From Blastococcus sp. (GTDB lineage: Bacteria > Actinomycetota > Actinomycetes > Mycobacteriales > Geodermatophilaceae): 64,000 bases of DNA. This document shows, piece after piece, positions 16,834-24,707 of the stretch. Position 1 is the stretch's first letter, and each line of letters begins with the position of its first letter. The stretch spans positions 1 through 64,000 of the forward strand of contig JAODNN010000106.1 of the NCBI GenBank assembly GCA_025465355.1, written 5' to 3'. Made by a program: the position numbers and the translations under genes. Under the pieces are notes generated by a model, which did no database searches, was not told the origin of the DNA, and saw only the letters and a list, made by a program, of their open reading frames with translations.

Positions 16834-18168
16834 TCAGCGGGCGCGCGTGGATCGCCGCAGCCGCAGTACGTGCGCGGCCGCCGCGGCGCGGCGCGGCGAG
16901 GAGGGGGGCAGCCAGTCCAGGCAGGCCTGCCAGACGGCGACGTCGTCCCGGGCCTCGGGCAGCTGGGCGTAGCGCAGCAGCAGCTCGGGACGGCGGCTGC
17001 GCAGCACCGCCTGGCGCAGCAACGCCGACACGCGCTCACGGGCCACGACGACACCGGGCGCGCGGGAGCCGGGCAGGACGGCGCCGGGATAGCAGTCGAG
17101 CGCCGTGCCGACCGATCCGCGGGCGAGCTGCCGGCGGACCCGGTCCAGGTCCGTGTCGATCGGCGTGACCAGCCGGTAGGGCCGCGACCCGACGAGGTCG
17201 GCCCCCACGAGGTGCCGCAGCCGGGACAGCTCGGCGCGGACGGTCACCGAGGCGGCGTCGCCGCGATGGCATTCCGCGGCCAGCTGCGCGGCGGTGCGGC
17301 CCGTGCCCGCGACGGACGCCTCGGCGAGCAGCAGCAAGAGCTCCGAGTGCCGCAGCGACAGCTCGATCGGACCGGCCGGGAGCGTGAGGCGGGCGCGCTC
17401 ACGGCCGAGGACGTCGAGTCGCGGCGCGACCCGTGGTGCCGGCGGTGGGCGGCGTCCCCCGGGCTCGCGCTGCTGGTCCCGGTGCTGCCACCGCAGCTCC
17501 GCCTCGACCGCCGCCACCGTGGCGCGGACGAGGGTGAGCACATGGGGGCCGGCCACGTGGTCACCACCGGTGACGTCGATGGCACCGATCAGCCGGCCGG
17601 TCATCGGGTCGTGCACCGGTGCCGCCGAGCAGCTCCACGGCTGGACCGGGCGCCGGTAGTGCTCACTGCCGTAGATCTGGACCGCGTGGTCGACGGCGAG
17701 CGCGGTGCCCGGCGCATTGGTGCCGGCGACGTCCTCCGCCCACCGCGCGCCCTCGACGAAGTTCATGCCGGCCGCCCGGGACCGCAGCCGGGAATCGCCC
17801 TCCACCCACAGCATCCGACCGCCGGCGTCGGTGACCGCGACGATCATCTGGTCGGCCTCGGCGTCCTCGACCAGCAGCCGGCGGATGACCGGCATCACGG
17901 TGGCCAGCGGATGAGCCGCGCGGTAGGCGAGCAGGTCGGCGTCCATCAGGTCGACCGGGGGAAGGCTCCCGTCCGGGTCGACCCCGCTGCCCAGCGATCG
18001 CCGCCAGGAATCCCAGACCACGGAGCGGACCGAGGCGTCGACCGGCTGCTGGCTCCGGGTGACGAGGCGCTCGTGCGCAGCCCGCAGCCGCCGGGTCAGC
18101 GCCGGGCTCGGCCCGCCCCCCGGAAGCGCCAGCCATGGGTTCACGACCCGCGGCACGGGGTGCTCCAC
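16834..18168 (-). CDS. GAF-domain transcriptional regulator with C-terminal DNA-binding domain
   Basis: This 444-aa protein starts at GTG 18168. The N-terminal part (about 40-230) resembles the sensor module of AcoR-type activators: WDSWRRSL near residue 52, a GAF-type middle (MIVAVTDAGGRMLWVEGD; MNFVEGARWAEDVAGTNAPG) and CSAAPVHDPMTGRLIGAIDVTG. The C-terminal part (about 270-350) has a helix-turn-helix region (ELSLRHSELLLLLAEAS; VRAELSRLRHLVG) rather than a sigma54 AAA+ domain. In actinobacteria such proteins often accompany alcohol or aldehyde dehydrogenase genes. It lies just downstream of mftF, so control of the mycofactocin-dependent dehydrogenase is plausible but inferred. Confidence 0.8.
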   Translation of the reverse strand: MEHPVPRVVNPWLALPGGGPSPALTRRLRAAHERLVTRSQQPVDASVRSVVWDSWRRSLGSGVDPDGSLPPVDLMDADLLAYRAAHPLATVMPVIRRLLVEDAEADQMIVAVTDAGGRMLWVEGDSRLRSRAAGMNFVEGARWAEDVAGTNAPGTALAVDHAVQIYGSEHYRRPVQPWSCSAAPVHDPMTGRLIGAIDVTGGDHVAGPHVLTLVRATVAAVEAELRWQHRDQQREPGGRRPPPAPRVAPRLDVLGRERARLTLPAGPIELSLRHSELLLLLAEASVAGTGRTAAQLAAECHRGDAASVTVRAELSRLRHLVGADLVGSRPYRLVTPIDTDLDRVRRQLARGSVGTALDCYPGAVLPGSRAPGVVVARERVSALLRQAVLRSRRPELLLRYAQLPEARDDVAVWQACLDWLPPSSPRRAAAAAHVLRLRRSTRAR

Positions 18169-18293
18169 GTCGAGTGCCTCATGTCACACCCATCGTGGCT
18201 GGTCGCGGCCGATTTCACCAGCGAACGGCTGCGGGGTTCGCCCGCGACCGCCGGGACTCCCCTCCTCCCGGCGTGAGTCGGCCGGGCCGCCGG

Positions 18294-19745
18294 TCATTCC
18301 CTCCGTTGCGGCCGGGCCGGAAGGAGGGCGCGCGGTTGCCCGTGCCGGAGCGCACCCCACCACAGCCCGGCGCCGTAGCCGAGATCCTCGAGGCGCCGCG
18401 CCAGCGTGAAACGGACCGGTCCCACTCTCCGCCGCTGCGGCCACCAGGCGAACGCGGCGTCCGCGACCGCCGCGCCGAGCACCCACCACCCGGCCCGCCG
18501 GAAGGCCAATGCGGCCGACAGTGCCACCGGCCAGGAGTGCCGGGTCACCGCGCGGCTCAGGGTGCGGCCGGCCGTGACGCTCCCACGGACCACGAGCCCG
18601 GCGGCGAGCGGAACCGGCACGGGCTGGCCGGTGCGGGCCAGCCGGCGGGTGAGCCGTGCGGTGGTCCAGCCGAGGACGAGCACGGCCCCCACCCGGCCCC
18701 ACCGTCCGCCGGCGACGGCCAGGCCCCAGGCCAGCGCCGACGCCGGCGAGAGCACCACGGGGGCGACGGCGCTCCCGTGCCGCGCGGCCAGCAGCGCTGC
18801 GCCGGTGCCGTAGAACGCCCGGCGGCGCAGCCATGCGCCGGTCGCCGTCCGGTGCTCGTGCGCGACGGCGCCGGCCGGCTCGTAGCGGACCCGCCAGCCC
18901 GCGGCGGACAGCCGCCAGACCAGGTCGACGTCCTCGGCCACCCGCATCGTCTCGTCGAACCCGCCGCCGAGCGCCGCCCGGCGGGCGAGCAGCGCAGCGC
19001 TGGGGACGTAGGAGACCGCTGACAGCGGGCGCACCGCGGCGGGGTACGGACCCATGTCCAGCGCGCCGGCCACCTCCTCGTAATCGCTGAGCCAGCCGCG
19101 GGGTCCCCCCGAGAGCGCGACGATCCGGGGGGCGACCAGCGCCAGCCGCGGATCGGCGAGGTGGGGGAGCAGCGCCTCGAGCCAGCCCGGACGGGGCACG
19201 CAGTCGGAGTCGAGGAAGGCCACGGCGTCCGTCGTCACCACGCGCAATCCCGCGTTCCGCGCCGCGGCCGGACCTTGGGCTCTCTCGTGCCGCAGCACGG
19301 TCGCGCCGGCCGCCGTGGCGCGCTCGGCCACCGCCGCCGCATCCACCGAGCCGTCGTCCACGACGACGACCGGGACCTCCCTGGTCGCGGGGTCGGCACG
19401 GAGGGCGGTCAGCAGGCGGGCCAGCGCGGCGGGACGGTCCCGGACCGGAACGACGACGGTGACGTCGGGACCGGTGAGCGGTGTGAGGTCGGGGTGCGCC
19501 AGCCCGGCGTCCAGCAGCCGGGCGGCGAGGGTGGCCGTGGTGGCATCGCGGACGACGAGCCGGTCGGCGCGCAGAAGCTCGCGGGCGCGAGGCGACAGCC
19601 GGAGCAGCCGCAGCGGCGAGCCGCCCAGGAGCGTGCCGCCGTCGTCGCGGCGGCGGGCGCGGGGGTCCAGCCGCACAGCGAAGCCGTCCGGCAGGCGTTC
19701 CATCGGCGGGGGCGGCACGGCGGGAACTCCGCGGCGGCCGCTCAC
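18294..19745 (-). CDS. mftF: Mycofactocin glycosyltransferase MftF
   Basis: This 483-aa GT2-fold membrane-associated protein is set to start at GTG 19745, which overlaps the mftE stop (GTGA). An in-frame ATG at 19703 (MERLPDGFAVRLDP) is an alternative that aligns well with the usual MftF start. The GT-A core is clear: VTVVVPVRDRPAALARLL, VVVVDDGS, RNAGL, and the DxD metal motif in FLDSDCVPRPGWLE. Later comes FDETMRVAEDVDLVWRL. The C-terminal third carries several hydrophobic segments. MftF adds beta-1,4-linked glucose units to premycofactocin. It is co-transcribed with mftE and ends 125 bp before the GAF regulator gene. Confidence 0.9.
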   Translation of the reverse strand: MSGRRGVPAVPPPPMERLPDGFAVRLDPRARRRDDGGTLLGGSPLRLLRLSPRARELLRADRLVVRDATTATLAARLLDAGLAHPDLTPLTGPDVTVVVPVRDRPAALARLLTALRADPATREVPVVVVDDGSVDAAAVAERATAAGATVLRHERAQGPAAARNAGLRVVTTDAVAFLDSDCVPRPGWLEALLPHLADPRLALVAPRIVALSGGPRGWLSDYEEVAGALDMGPYPAAVRPLSAVSYVPSAALLARRAALGGGFDETMRVAEDVDLVWRLSAAGWRVRYEPAGAVAHEHRTATGAWLRRRAFYGTGAALLAARHGSAVAPVVLSPASALAWGLAVAGGRWGRVGAVLVLGWTTARLTRRLARTGQPVPVPLAAGLVVRGSVTAGRTLSRAVTRHSWPVALSAALAFRRAGWWVLGAAVADAAFAWWPQRRRVGPVRFTLARRLEDLGYGAGLWWGALRHGQPRALLPARPQRRE

Positions 19746-20437
19746 CCGGCGAGGCGGCCGTCGTCGGTGACCCGCCACGCCGGAACGGCGGCGAGCAGTC
19801 GTTCGGTGAGCACTCCGAGCAGCGCGGCACCCTCCTCCGCCGCGGCCCCGGACGGGTCGCCGAGGACGCCGGTCGGGCTGACGGCGCGGACGCCCTCGGC
19901 CCGCAGCCGGGGCAGCAGGGTGGCGATCGGCTCCGTCTCCCCGGGCACCGCCTGCTGACGCAGCACCCACTCTGGTTCCACGTGCAACATCAGTGACGTC
20001 TCGGTGCGGCCGGCGTGCGCGTCGCCGTCCGGGGTTCCGCAGGGGAACCAGGCGACGTCGCGGCCCTCGGAGCGCAGCAGCGTCCCGGCCGAGCGCAGGG
20101 CGTCGAGGTTGCCGCCGTGCCCGTTGACGATCAGCACGCGTCCTGCCCAGCGGCAGGCGGAGCGGCCGTACTCGACGAGCAGGCCGGTGAGCGCCTCGGT
20201 GCCGAGGGAGATCGTGCCGGGAAAGCCTTCGTGCTCGCCGCTGGCGCCGTAGTTGAGAGCGGGCGCCAGCAGGGCGCCGTCCAGGACGGGGGTAGCGGCC
20301 TCGGCGACCGCGCAGGCGACGGCGGTATCGGTACTCAGCGGGAGGTGGTGGCCGTGCTGCTCCACCGAGCCCAGCGGGACGACGACCAGCGGAGATGCGG
20401 GGATGTCCGGCCAGACGGCACCCGCCAGCAACGACAC
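19742..20437 (-). CDS. mftE: Mycofactocin-system creatininase-family peptidase MftE
   Basis: This 231-aa protein starts at GTG 20437. The creatininase family metal motifs are intact: PLGSVEQHGHHLPLSTD, NYGASGEHEGFPG, NGHGGN and DAHAGRTETSLMLHVEPE. MftE releases the C-terminal Val-Tyr unit (AHDP) from the MftC-modified MftA peptide. The gene is preceded by a 250-bp gap instead of the usual mftD, so it may have its own promoter. It overlaps mftF by 4 bp. Confidence 0.93.
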   Translation of the reverse strand: MSLLAGAVWPDIPASPLVVVPLGSVEQHGHHLPLSTDTAVACAVAEAATPVLDGALLAPALNYGASGEHEGFPGTISLGTEALTGLLVEYGRSACRWAGRVLIVNGHGGNLDALRSAGTLLRSEGRDVAWFPCGTPDGDAHAGRTETSLMLHVEPEWVLRQQAVPGETEPIATLLPRLRAEGVRAVSPTGVLGDPSGAAAEEGAALLGVLTERLLAAVPAWRVTDDGRLAG

Positions 20438-20563
20438 CGCCGCAGATTAGCCAGCCCGCAACCCGGCGTGCTGCGGCGGAACTCGCACAGGGAGTGCATA
20501 GCCGGGGCTGGGCTGATGGTCAGCGGGCCGGCCGACGGTGAGAACAGCACTAGGAGGTGCCTC

Positions 20564-20677
20564 ATGACCGTCGTCCTCGCGTTCGCGCTTGCGTTCTTCT
20601 GCGTTCTGCTCACCGTCGCGGACCTGCTGGCCTCCGACGCCGAACGGCGCATCGGGTTGGTCGCGCCGCCCGCCTGA
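20564..20677 (+). CDS. Candidate 37-aa single-pass membrane microprotein inside the mft locus
   Basis: An ATG at 20564 follows a near-ideal AGGAGG with 7-nt spacing. It encodes 37 residues: a hydrophobic helix (MTVVLAFALAFFCVLLTVAD) and a short charged tail (SDAERR). It lies on the opposite strand to the mft genes, between mftC and mftE, where mftD would normally be. It ends 9 bp before the mftC stop. There is no known family to compare it with. The ribosome binding site and membrane-helix composition favour a real small protein. Against this, it is very short and no promoter can be assigned with confidence. Confidence 0.45.
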   Translation: MTVVLAFALAFFCVLLTVADLLASDAERRIGLVAPPA

Positions 20678-20686
20678 CGCGCGACC

Positions 20687-21901
20687 TCAGCCGAGGTCGG
20701 CGCCGGCCAGGGGGGACTCGTCGCACGGCTTGGCCGGAATGCTCGGCATGCCGAGCAGGGTGGGCTGGCCGCGGACCGGGCCGGTGTGCGAGTGGTCGAG
20801 ATGGCTGCGCGGCGGGGCGGCCTCGAGATCGCGGGCGGCCAGCGCCGTCTCCCCGTAGCCCTGCACGCACTCCGGATCCGGGCCGTCGAGCGGCAGCCCG
20901 GTGAAGAACTTCGCGGCCATGCAGCCGCCGCGGCAGGCGTCGAAGTGCGCGCACTTCGTGCAGGCGCCGCCGGTCTGCGGGCTGCGCAGGTCGGCGAACA
21001 ACTCGCTGGACTGCCACACCCGCCGAAAACCGCCGGGCGAGCGCACGTTGCCGGCCAGGAAGTTCTCGTGGATCGCGAACGGGCAGGCGTAGACGTCGCC
21101 GACCGGATCGATCAGGCAGACCACGCGACCGGCGCCGCAGAGATTGAGCCCCGGCAGCGCCTCGCCGAACGCCGAGAGGTGGAAGAACGAGTCGCCGGTC
21201 AGCACGCCTTCGCCGTGGGCGAGCAGCCACTGGTACAGCTCCCGCTGCTGCTGCTGCGTCGGGTGCAGCTGGTCCCAGACGTCCGCGCCACGGCCGGACG
21301 GGCGCAGCCGGGTGATCCGCAGCTGTGCGCCGTAGCGGTCGGTGAGCTCCTTGAACGCATCGAGCTGGCCGGCGTTCTCCCGGGTGACGACGACGGAGAC
21401 CTTGAAGTCCTTCATCCCGGCCTCGGCCAGGTTCTCCAATGCGCGGATGGCCGTGGCGAAGGAGCCGGTGCCGCGGACGGCGTCGTTGACCTCGGCCGTC
21501 GCGCCGTCCAGGGAGATCTGGACGTCGACGTAGTCGGTGCGGGCCAGCTGGGCCGCGCGCGCCTTGTCCAGCTTCACGCCGTTGGTGGAGAACTTGACGC
21601 CGACGTCGTGGCCGATCGCGTAGTCGAGGAGGTGCCAGAAGTCCGGCCGGACCGTGGGCTCGCCACCGCCGACGTTGACGTAGAAGACCTGCATGCGCTG
21701 CAACTCGTCGATGACCGCCTCGGCCTCGGCGGTGGAGAGCTCACGCGGGTCGCGCCGTCCGGAGGAGGACAGGCAGTGCACGCACGCCAGGTTGCAGGCG
21801 TAGGTGAGCTCCCAGGTCAGGCAGATCGGGGCGTCCAGGCCGTACTCGAACTGGTCGATCAGCCGCCCGCCGATGGGGCGCTCGGGGAGGACTGCGGTCA
21901 T
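20687..21901 (-). CDS. mftC: Mycofactocin radical SAM maturase MftC
   Basis: This 404-aa protein starts at an ATG at 21901, overlapping the mftB stop by 4 bp. The radical SAM cluster motif CxxxCxxC is Cys36-Cys40-Cys43 (CNLACVHC), followed by the GGE loop NVGGGEPTVR. A C-terminal SPASM domain is evident from CGAGRVVCLIDPVGDVYACPF and CTKCAHFDACRGGC, which bind two auxiliary 4Fe-4S clusters. MftC decarboxylates the C-terminal Tyr of MftA and then forms the Val-Tyr crosslink. The opening DAPICLTWELTYACNL is typical of MftC. Confidence 0.96.
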   Translation of the reverse strand: MTAVLPERPIGGRLIDQFEYGLDAPICLTWELTYACNLACVHCLSSSGRRDPRELSTAEAEAVIDELQRMQVFYVNVGGGEPTVRPDFWHLLDYAIGHDVGVKFSTNGVKLDKARAAQLARTDYVDVQISLDGATAEVNDAVRGTGSFATAIRALENLAEAGMKDFKVSVVVTRENAGQLDAFKELTDRYGAQLRITRLRPSGRGADVWDQLHPTQQQQRELYQWLLAHGEGVLTGDSFFHLSAFGEALPGLNLCGAGRVVCLIDPVGDVYACPFAIHENFLAGNVRSPGGFRRVWQSSELFADLRSPQTGGACTKCAHFDACRGGCMAAKFFTGLPLDGPDPECVQGYGETALAARDLEAAPPRSHLDHSHTGPVRGQPTLLGMPSIPAKPCDESPLAGADLG

Positions 21902-22191
21902 TCGGGGGCCTCCGGACGGCGTTCGATCATCTGGGAACGGGCGAGATCGGCCAGCGCCCTGACGTACGTGCGGTGCTGCCCCTCGGGCACGCCGCAGGCG
22001 GCGATCGCGGCCAGGGCGGTGGGATGCTCGGCGAGCGTCTCGACGACAGCGACCAGTTGCTTCGACTTCAGGAACGACAGCTTGCGGTTGCCGAAGTGGT
22101 AGACCAGCGCGCCGAACGGCTCGGGGCGCAGGGCGACCGAGCGGGCCCGCCGCCAGGGCAGGGTGGCGTCGAAGTCCGCCGTCGTCGTCAC
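21898..22191 (-). CDS. mftB: Mycofactocin RiPP recognition element protein MftB
   Basis: This 97-aa protein starts at GTG 22191, with no obvious Shine-Dalgarno but only 26 bp after the mftA stop. It has the PqqD-like RRE features of MftB: a beta-hairpin strand VALRPEPFGALVYHFGNRKLSFL, then helices with LVAVVETLAEHP and a C-terminal RTYVRALADLARSQMIERR. MftB binds the MftA leader and presents it to MftC. Overlap with mftC (ATGA) couples their translation. Confidence 0.92.
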   Translation of the reverse strand: MTTTADFDATLPWRRARSVALRPEPFGALVYHFGNRKLSFLKSKQLVAVVETLAEHPTALAAIAACGVPEGQHRTYVRALADLARSQMIERRPEAPE

Positions 22192-22217
22192 CGGTCCGGC
22201 AGGTTCGGGTCGACGGC

Positions 22218-22337
22218 TCAGTAGACGCCGCACATGCCGTCGATCGAGACCTCTTCGACCAGCGACTCCTCGACGAGGGGCTCCTCGGCGGCGGCCACCT
22301 CGAGCACGGGGGCGTCGGTCTGGGGCGTCTCGGGCAT
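22218..22337 (-). CDS. mftA: Mycofactocin precursor peptide MftA
   Basis: This 39-aa peptide starts at ATG 22337, preceded by a GGAGG Shine-Dalgarno at 5 nt. The C-terminus is IDGMCGVY, the invariant MftA core whose last Val-Tyr becomes mycofactocin. The leader is acidic and rich in Glu/Val (EEPLVEESLVEEV), as usual. It is first in the mftA-B-C unit, with a recognisable promoter at 22382-22410 and the divergent mftR beyond. It is very short and easily missed by automatic annotation. Confidence 0.96.
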   Translation of the reverse strand: MPETPQTDAPVLEVAAAEEPLVEESLVEEVSIDGMCGVY

Positions 22338-22381
22338 GCGGACCTCCGGGGGCAACACTGCGCGCGGCTGGGATGCCGCGG

Positions 22382-22410
22382 ACGTTAGTGACACCGAGTG
22401 CCAGTGGCAA
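22382..22410 (-). promoter_or_regulatory. mftA promoter with a palindromic probable MftR operator in the spacer
   Basis: On the minus strand, TTGCCA (22410-22405) and TAACGT (22387-22382) are separated by exactly 17 bp. The spacer contains the near-palindrome TGACAC-CGA-GTGCCA (plus-strand 22389-22403, one mismatch). An overlapping perfect repeat TGCCA-G-TGGCA extends into the -35. It is located between divergent mftA and mftR, so repression by MftR is the simple reading. The binding protein is inferred from position. Confidence 0.65.
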
Positions 22411-22468
22411 TACGGGCCCTCGGCGCGTCGCCGGGCGGGGCTGCCGTTCCTCCGCGTGGCGGCGCAAG

Positions 22469-23068
22469 ATGTCGGCCGTGACCGAGGCCGCCTCCGATCC
22501 GCGCGCAGACACCCGCGCCCGCGTCGAGCACGCCGCCCTCGACCTGTTCACCGTCAAGAGCTTCGAGCAGGTGATCATCGACGACGTCGCGGCGGCGGCC
22601 GGGATCAGCCGGCGGACGTTCTTCCGCTGTTTCGCCACCAAGGCCGACGCCGTCTGGGGTGACTTCGCGGCCCACGTGACCCGGCTCGAGCGTCTGCTGG
22701 CGGCCACCGACCCGGCCCAGCCGGTGCTGGCCTCGGTCTGCGCGGCATACGTCGAGGTCAACGACTACTCCGAGGCCGAGCTGCCGCTGTTGCAGCAGCG
22801 GATGCGGCTGATCCTCACCGAGCCGGCGCTGCTGGCCCACTCGCAGCTGCGCTACGCCGACGTCGACCGGGTCGTGGCCGAGCACGTGGCCCGGCGGACC
22901 GGCACCGCCCCCGGCGACCTCGTGCCGCGGCTGGTTGCGGTCAGCAGCCGGGCGGCGGCGACGACGGCCTTCGAGCTCTGGCTCGCCGACGAGCGGACCC
23001 CGCTCGGTCAGCGGCTCCGGGAGGCGTTCGCCCAGCTCACCGCCGGATTCCCGGCCCTCGCTCGCTGA
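22469..23068 (+). CDS. mftR: Mycofactocin-system TetR-family regulator MftR
   Basis: This 199-aa protein is read from ATG 22469; a GTG three codons later is possible. The N-terminal TetR helix-turn-helix is clear: TRARVEHAALDLFTVKSFEQV and IIDDVAAAAGISRRTFFRCFATKAD. The C-terminal ligand domain is about 130 aa. It is divergently transcribed from mftA, the usual position of MftR. Mycobacterial MftR represses the mft operon and responds to long-chain acyl-CoA. The stop is 10 bp before the convergent monooxygenase stop. Confidence 0.92.
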   Translation: MSAVTEAASDPRADTRARVEHAALDLFTVKSFEQVIIDDVAAAAGISRRTFFRCFATKADAVWGDFAAHVTRLERLLAATDPAQPVLASVCAAYVEVNDYSEAELPLLQQRMRLILTEPALLAHSQLRYADVDRVVAEHVARRTGTAPGDLVPRLVAVSSRAAATTAFELWLADERTPLGQRLREAFAQLTAGFPALAR

Positions 23069-23078
23069 TCCTGAGCGG

Positions 23079-24539
23079 TCAGCGCCGGGCGGACCGCACG
23101 ATCCGGTCCGGCCGGACGACGACGGCCGACGCGTGGCCGTGCCGCAGCCACCGCGCCAGAGTTCCGCCCGGGTCCTCGATCGACGTCTCCGCCCCGTCGG
23201 CGCCACGGACCACGAACCCCGCACCGGCCACCCGTAGTTCAGCGCTCCCCTCGCCCAGCACGTCGTCCAGCCGGAGACGCCGTCCGTCGGCCAGCACCTG
23301 CGGCTGCGGGACGAGCGTCCCGGCCAGGCGCCGGCCGGCCCGTCCACCCCGCTCCACCAGCGGGCCGGAGCGCAGCGGCGGCGTCCGGCTCCGGGTCGCG
23401 AGAGCCGCGACCGCCGGGATCCGCCGGGCGGCGGCCAGCACACCCCGGCGGACGACGGCGCCGCCTCGCCCGCCTCCGGTCATCAGCCGGCCCAGCAACC
23501 GCGCCACCCTGATGAGCGCGCGGGCGTGCGGCTCACGCTCGGCCTGGTAGCTGTCCAGCAGCCCGTCGTCGGCGTCCCCGGCCAGGACGGCGGCCAGCTT
23601 CCACGCCAGCTGGTGCACGTCCCGCAGCCCGAGGCCGAGCCCCTGACCGACGAAGGGCGGTGTCAGGTGCGCGGCATCGCCGGCGAGGAAGACCCGCCCC
23701 ACGCGCCAGGAACCGGCCACGGCGGCGCGGAACGTGTACTCCGCGGCCCGCACGATCGTCAGTCCGGCCACGTCGACCGGCGCCAGCAGGGCAGCCAGCC
23801 GCTCGGGCGCGACCAGCTGGTCGACCGTCTCCCCCGCCGCGAGACGGAACTCCCAGCGGTACCGGTCGCCGGTGATCTGCAGGAAGGTGGCGGCGCGGCG
23901 TGGATCGCACACCTGGTGCACCCCGCCCCACATGGGCAGCGGCGCCGCCGACCGCACGTCGAGGACCAGCCACCGGTCGGGCGGGCCCAGCTCGCGCAAT
24001 GAGGTTCCGATCAGCTCGCGCACCGTGCTGTTCGCGCCGTCGCATCCCAGCACGGCGCGCGCGCGGACGGACCGCTCCGTCCCGAGGCCCCGGTCGAGGA
24101 CGGTGAGCGTGACGCCGTCGCCGTCGCCGTCCTGGGCCAGGTCGCGCACCTCGGTGCCGCGGACGACGGTCACGCCCGGCGTGCCCTGTACCGCTTCGGC
24201 CAGCACGCCCTCGAGGTCCGGCTGGTGCAGCAGCGCGCCCTCGGGCCAGCCGTTCGCCCCCACCCCCGGGCGCCGCCCGAAGTCGGCCAGCACCCCGTGC
24301 GCTCCGTCGAGCAGCCGGAGGCCGGCCATCGGGCGGCTGATCGCCTCGACCTGGTCCGCCACGCCGGCGGCCTGGAGCACGCGGAACACCTCGTCGTCCA
24401 GGTGCACCGCACGGGGCAGGGCATAAGCGCCGCGGTGCCGCTCGAGGACGAGCACCTCGAGACCGCGGCGAGCGAGCAGGAGCGCCGCCGTCAGCCCCAC
24501 CGGCCCGGCGCCGACCACGACGACCGGGGCGCCTGACAT
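23079..24539 (-). CDS. FAD-dependent aromatic-ring-type monooxygenase (PheA/MhpA/TetX-like)
   Basis: This 486-aa protein starts at ATG 24539. Class A flavoprotein hydroxylase features are clear: N-terminal GAGPVGLTAALLLARRG (ADP-binding), the DG motif in VLGCDGANSTVRELIG, and the GD motif VFLAGDAAHLTPPFVGQGLG. The C-terminal thioredoxin-like region is shortened (GAGFVVRGADG). These enzymes use NAD(P)H and O2 to hydroxylate phenols or oxidise polyketides. No ring-cleavage genes are nearby, so the substrate is unknown. It is divergent from the alcohol dehydrogenase gene. Confidence 0.88.
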   Translation of the reverse strand: MSGAPVVVVGAGPVGLTAALLLARRGLEVLVLERHRGAYALPRAVHLDDEVFRVLQAAGVADQVEAISRPMAGLRLLDGAHGVLADFGRRPGVGANGWPEGALLHQPDLEGVLAEAVQGTPGVTVVRGTEVRDLAQDGDGDGVTLTVLDRGLGTERSVRARAVLGCDGANSTVRELIGTSLRELGPPDRWLVLDVRSAAPLPMWGGVHQVCDPRRAATFLQITGDRYRWEFRLAAGETVDQLVAPERLAALLAPVDVAGLTIVRAAEYTFRAAVAGSWRVGRVFLAGDAAHLTPPFVGQGLGLGLRDVHQLAWKLAAVLAGDADDGLLDSYQAEREPHARALIRVARLLGRLMTGGGRGGAVVRRGVLAAARRIPAVAALATRSRTPPLRSGPLVERGGRAGRRLAGTLVPQPQVLADGRRLRLDDVLGEGSAELRVAGAGFVVRGADGAETSIEDPGGTLARWLRHGHASAVVVRPDRIVRSARR

Positions 24540-24602
24540 GGCGCCAGTCTCGCCCAGCGCTGCAGGAACGTTGCACTCCCTCGGTGTAATGGGCGGTCAG
24601 CC

Positions 24603-24631
24603 TTGACGGGTCCCCAGCCGCTACCCAAGGT
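24603..24631 (+). promoter_or_regulatory. Weak candidate promoter for the NDMA-dependent alcohol dehydrogenase
   Basis: TTGACG (24603-24608), a 17-bp spacer and CAAGGT (24626-24631) lie 77 bp upstream of the GTG at 24708. The -35 is good; the -10 matches only two key positions. It is the best candidate in the 168-bp divergent region. Confidence 0.3.
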
Positions 24632-24707
24632 GAGACCTGGAGCACACCGCCGGACGGACGTGCCCGCAATCCCCGCCGGCATCGGCGGGCCACCAGGAGG
24701 AATCTCT

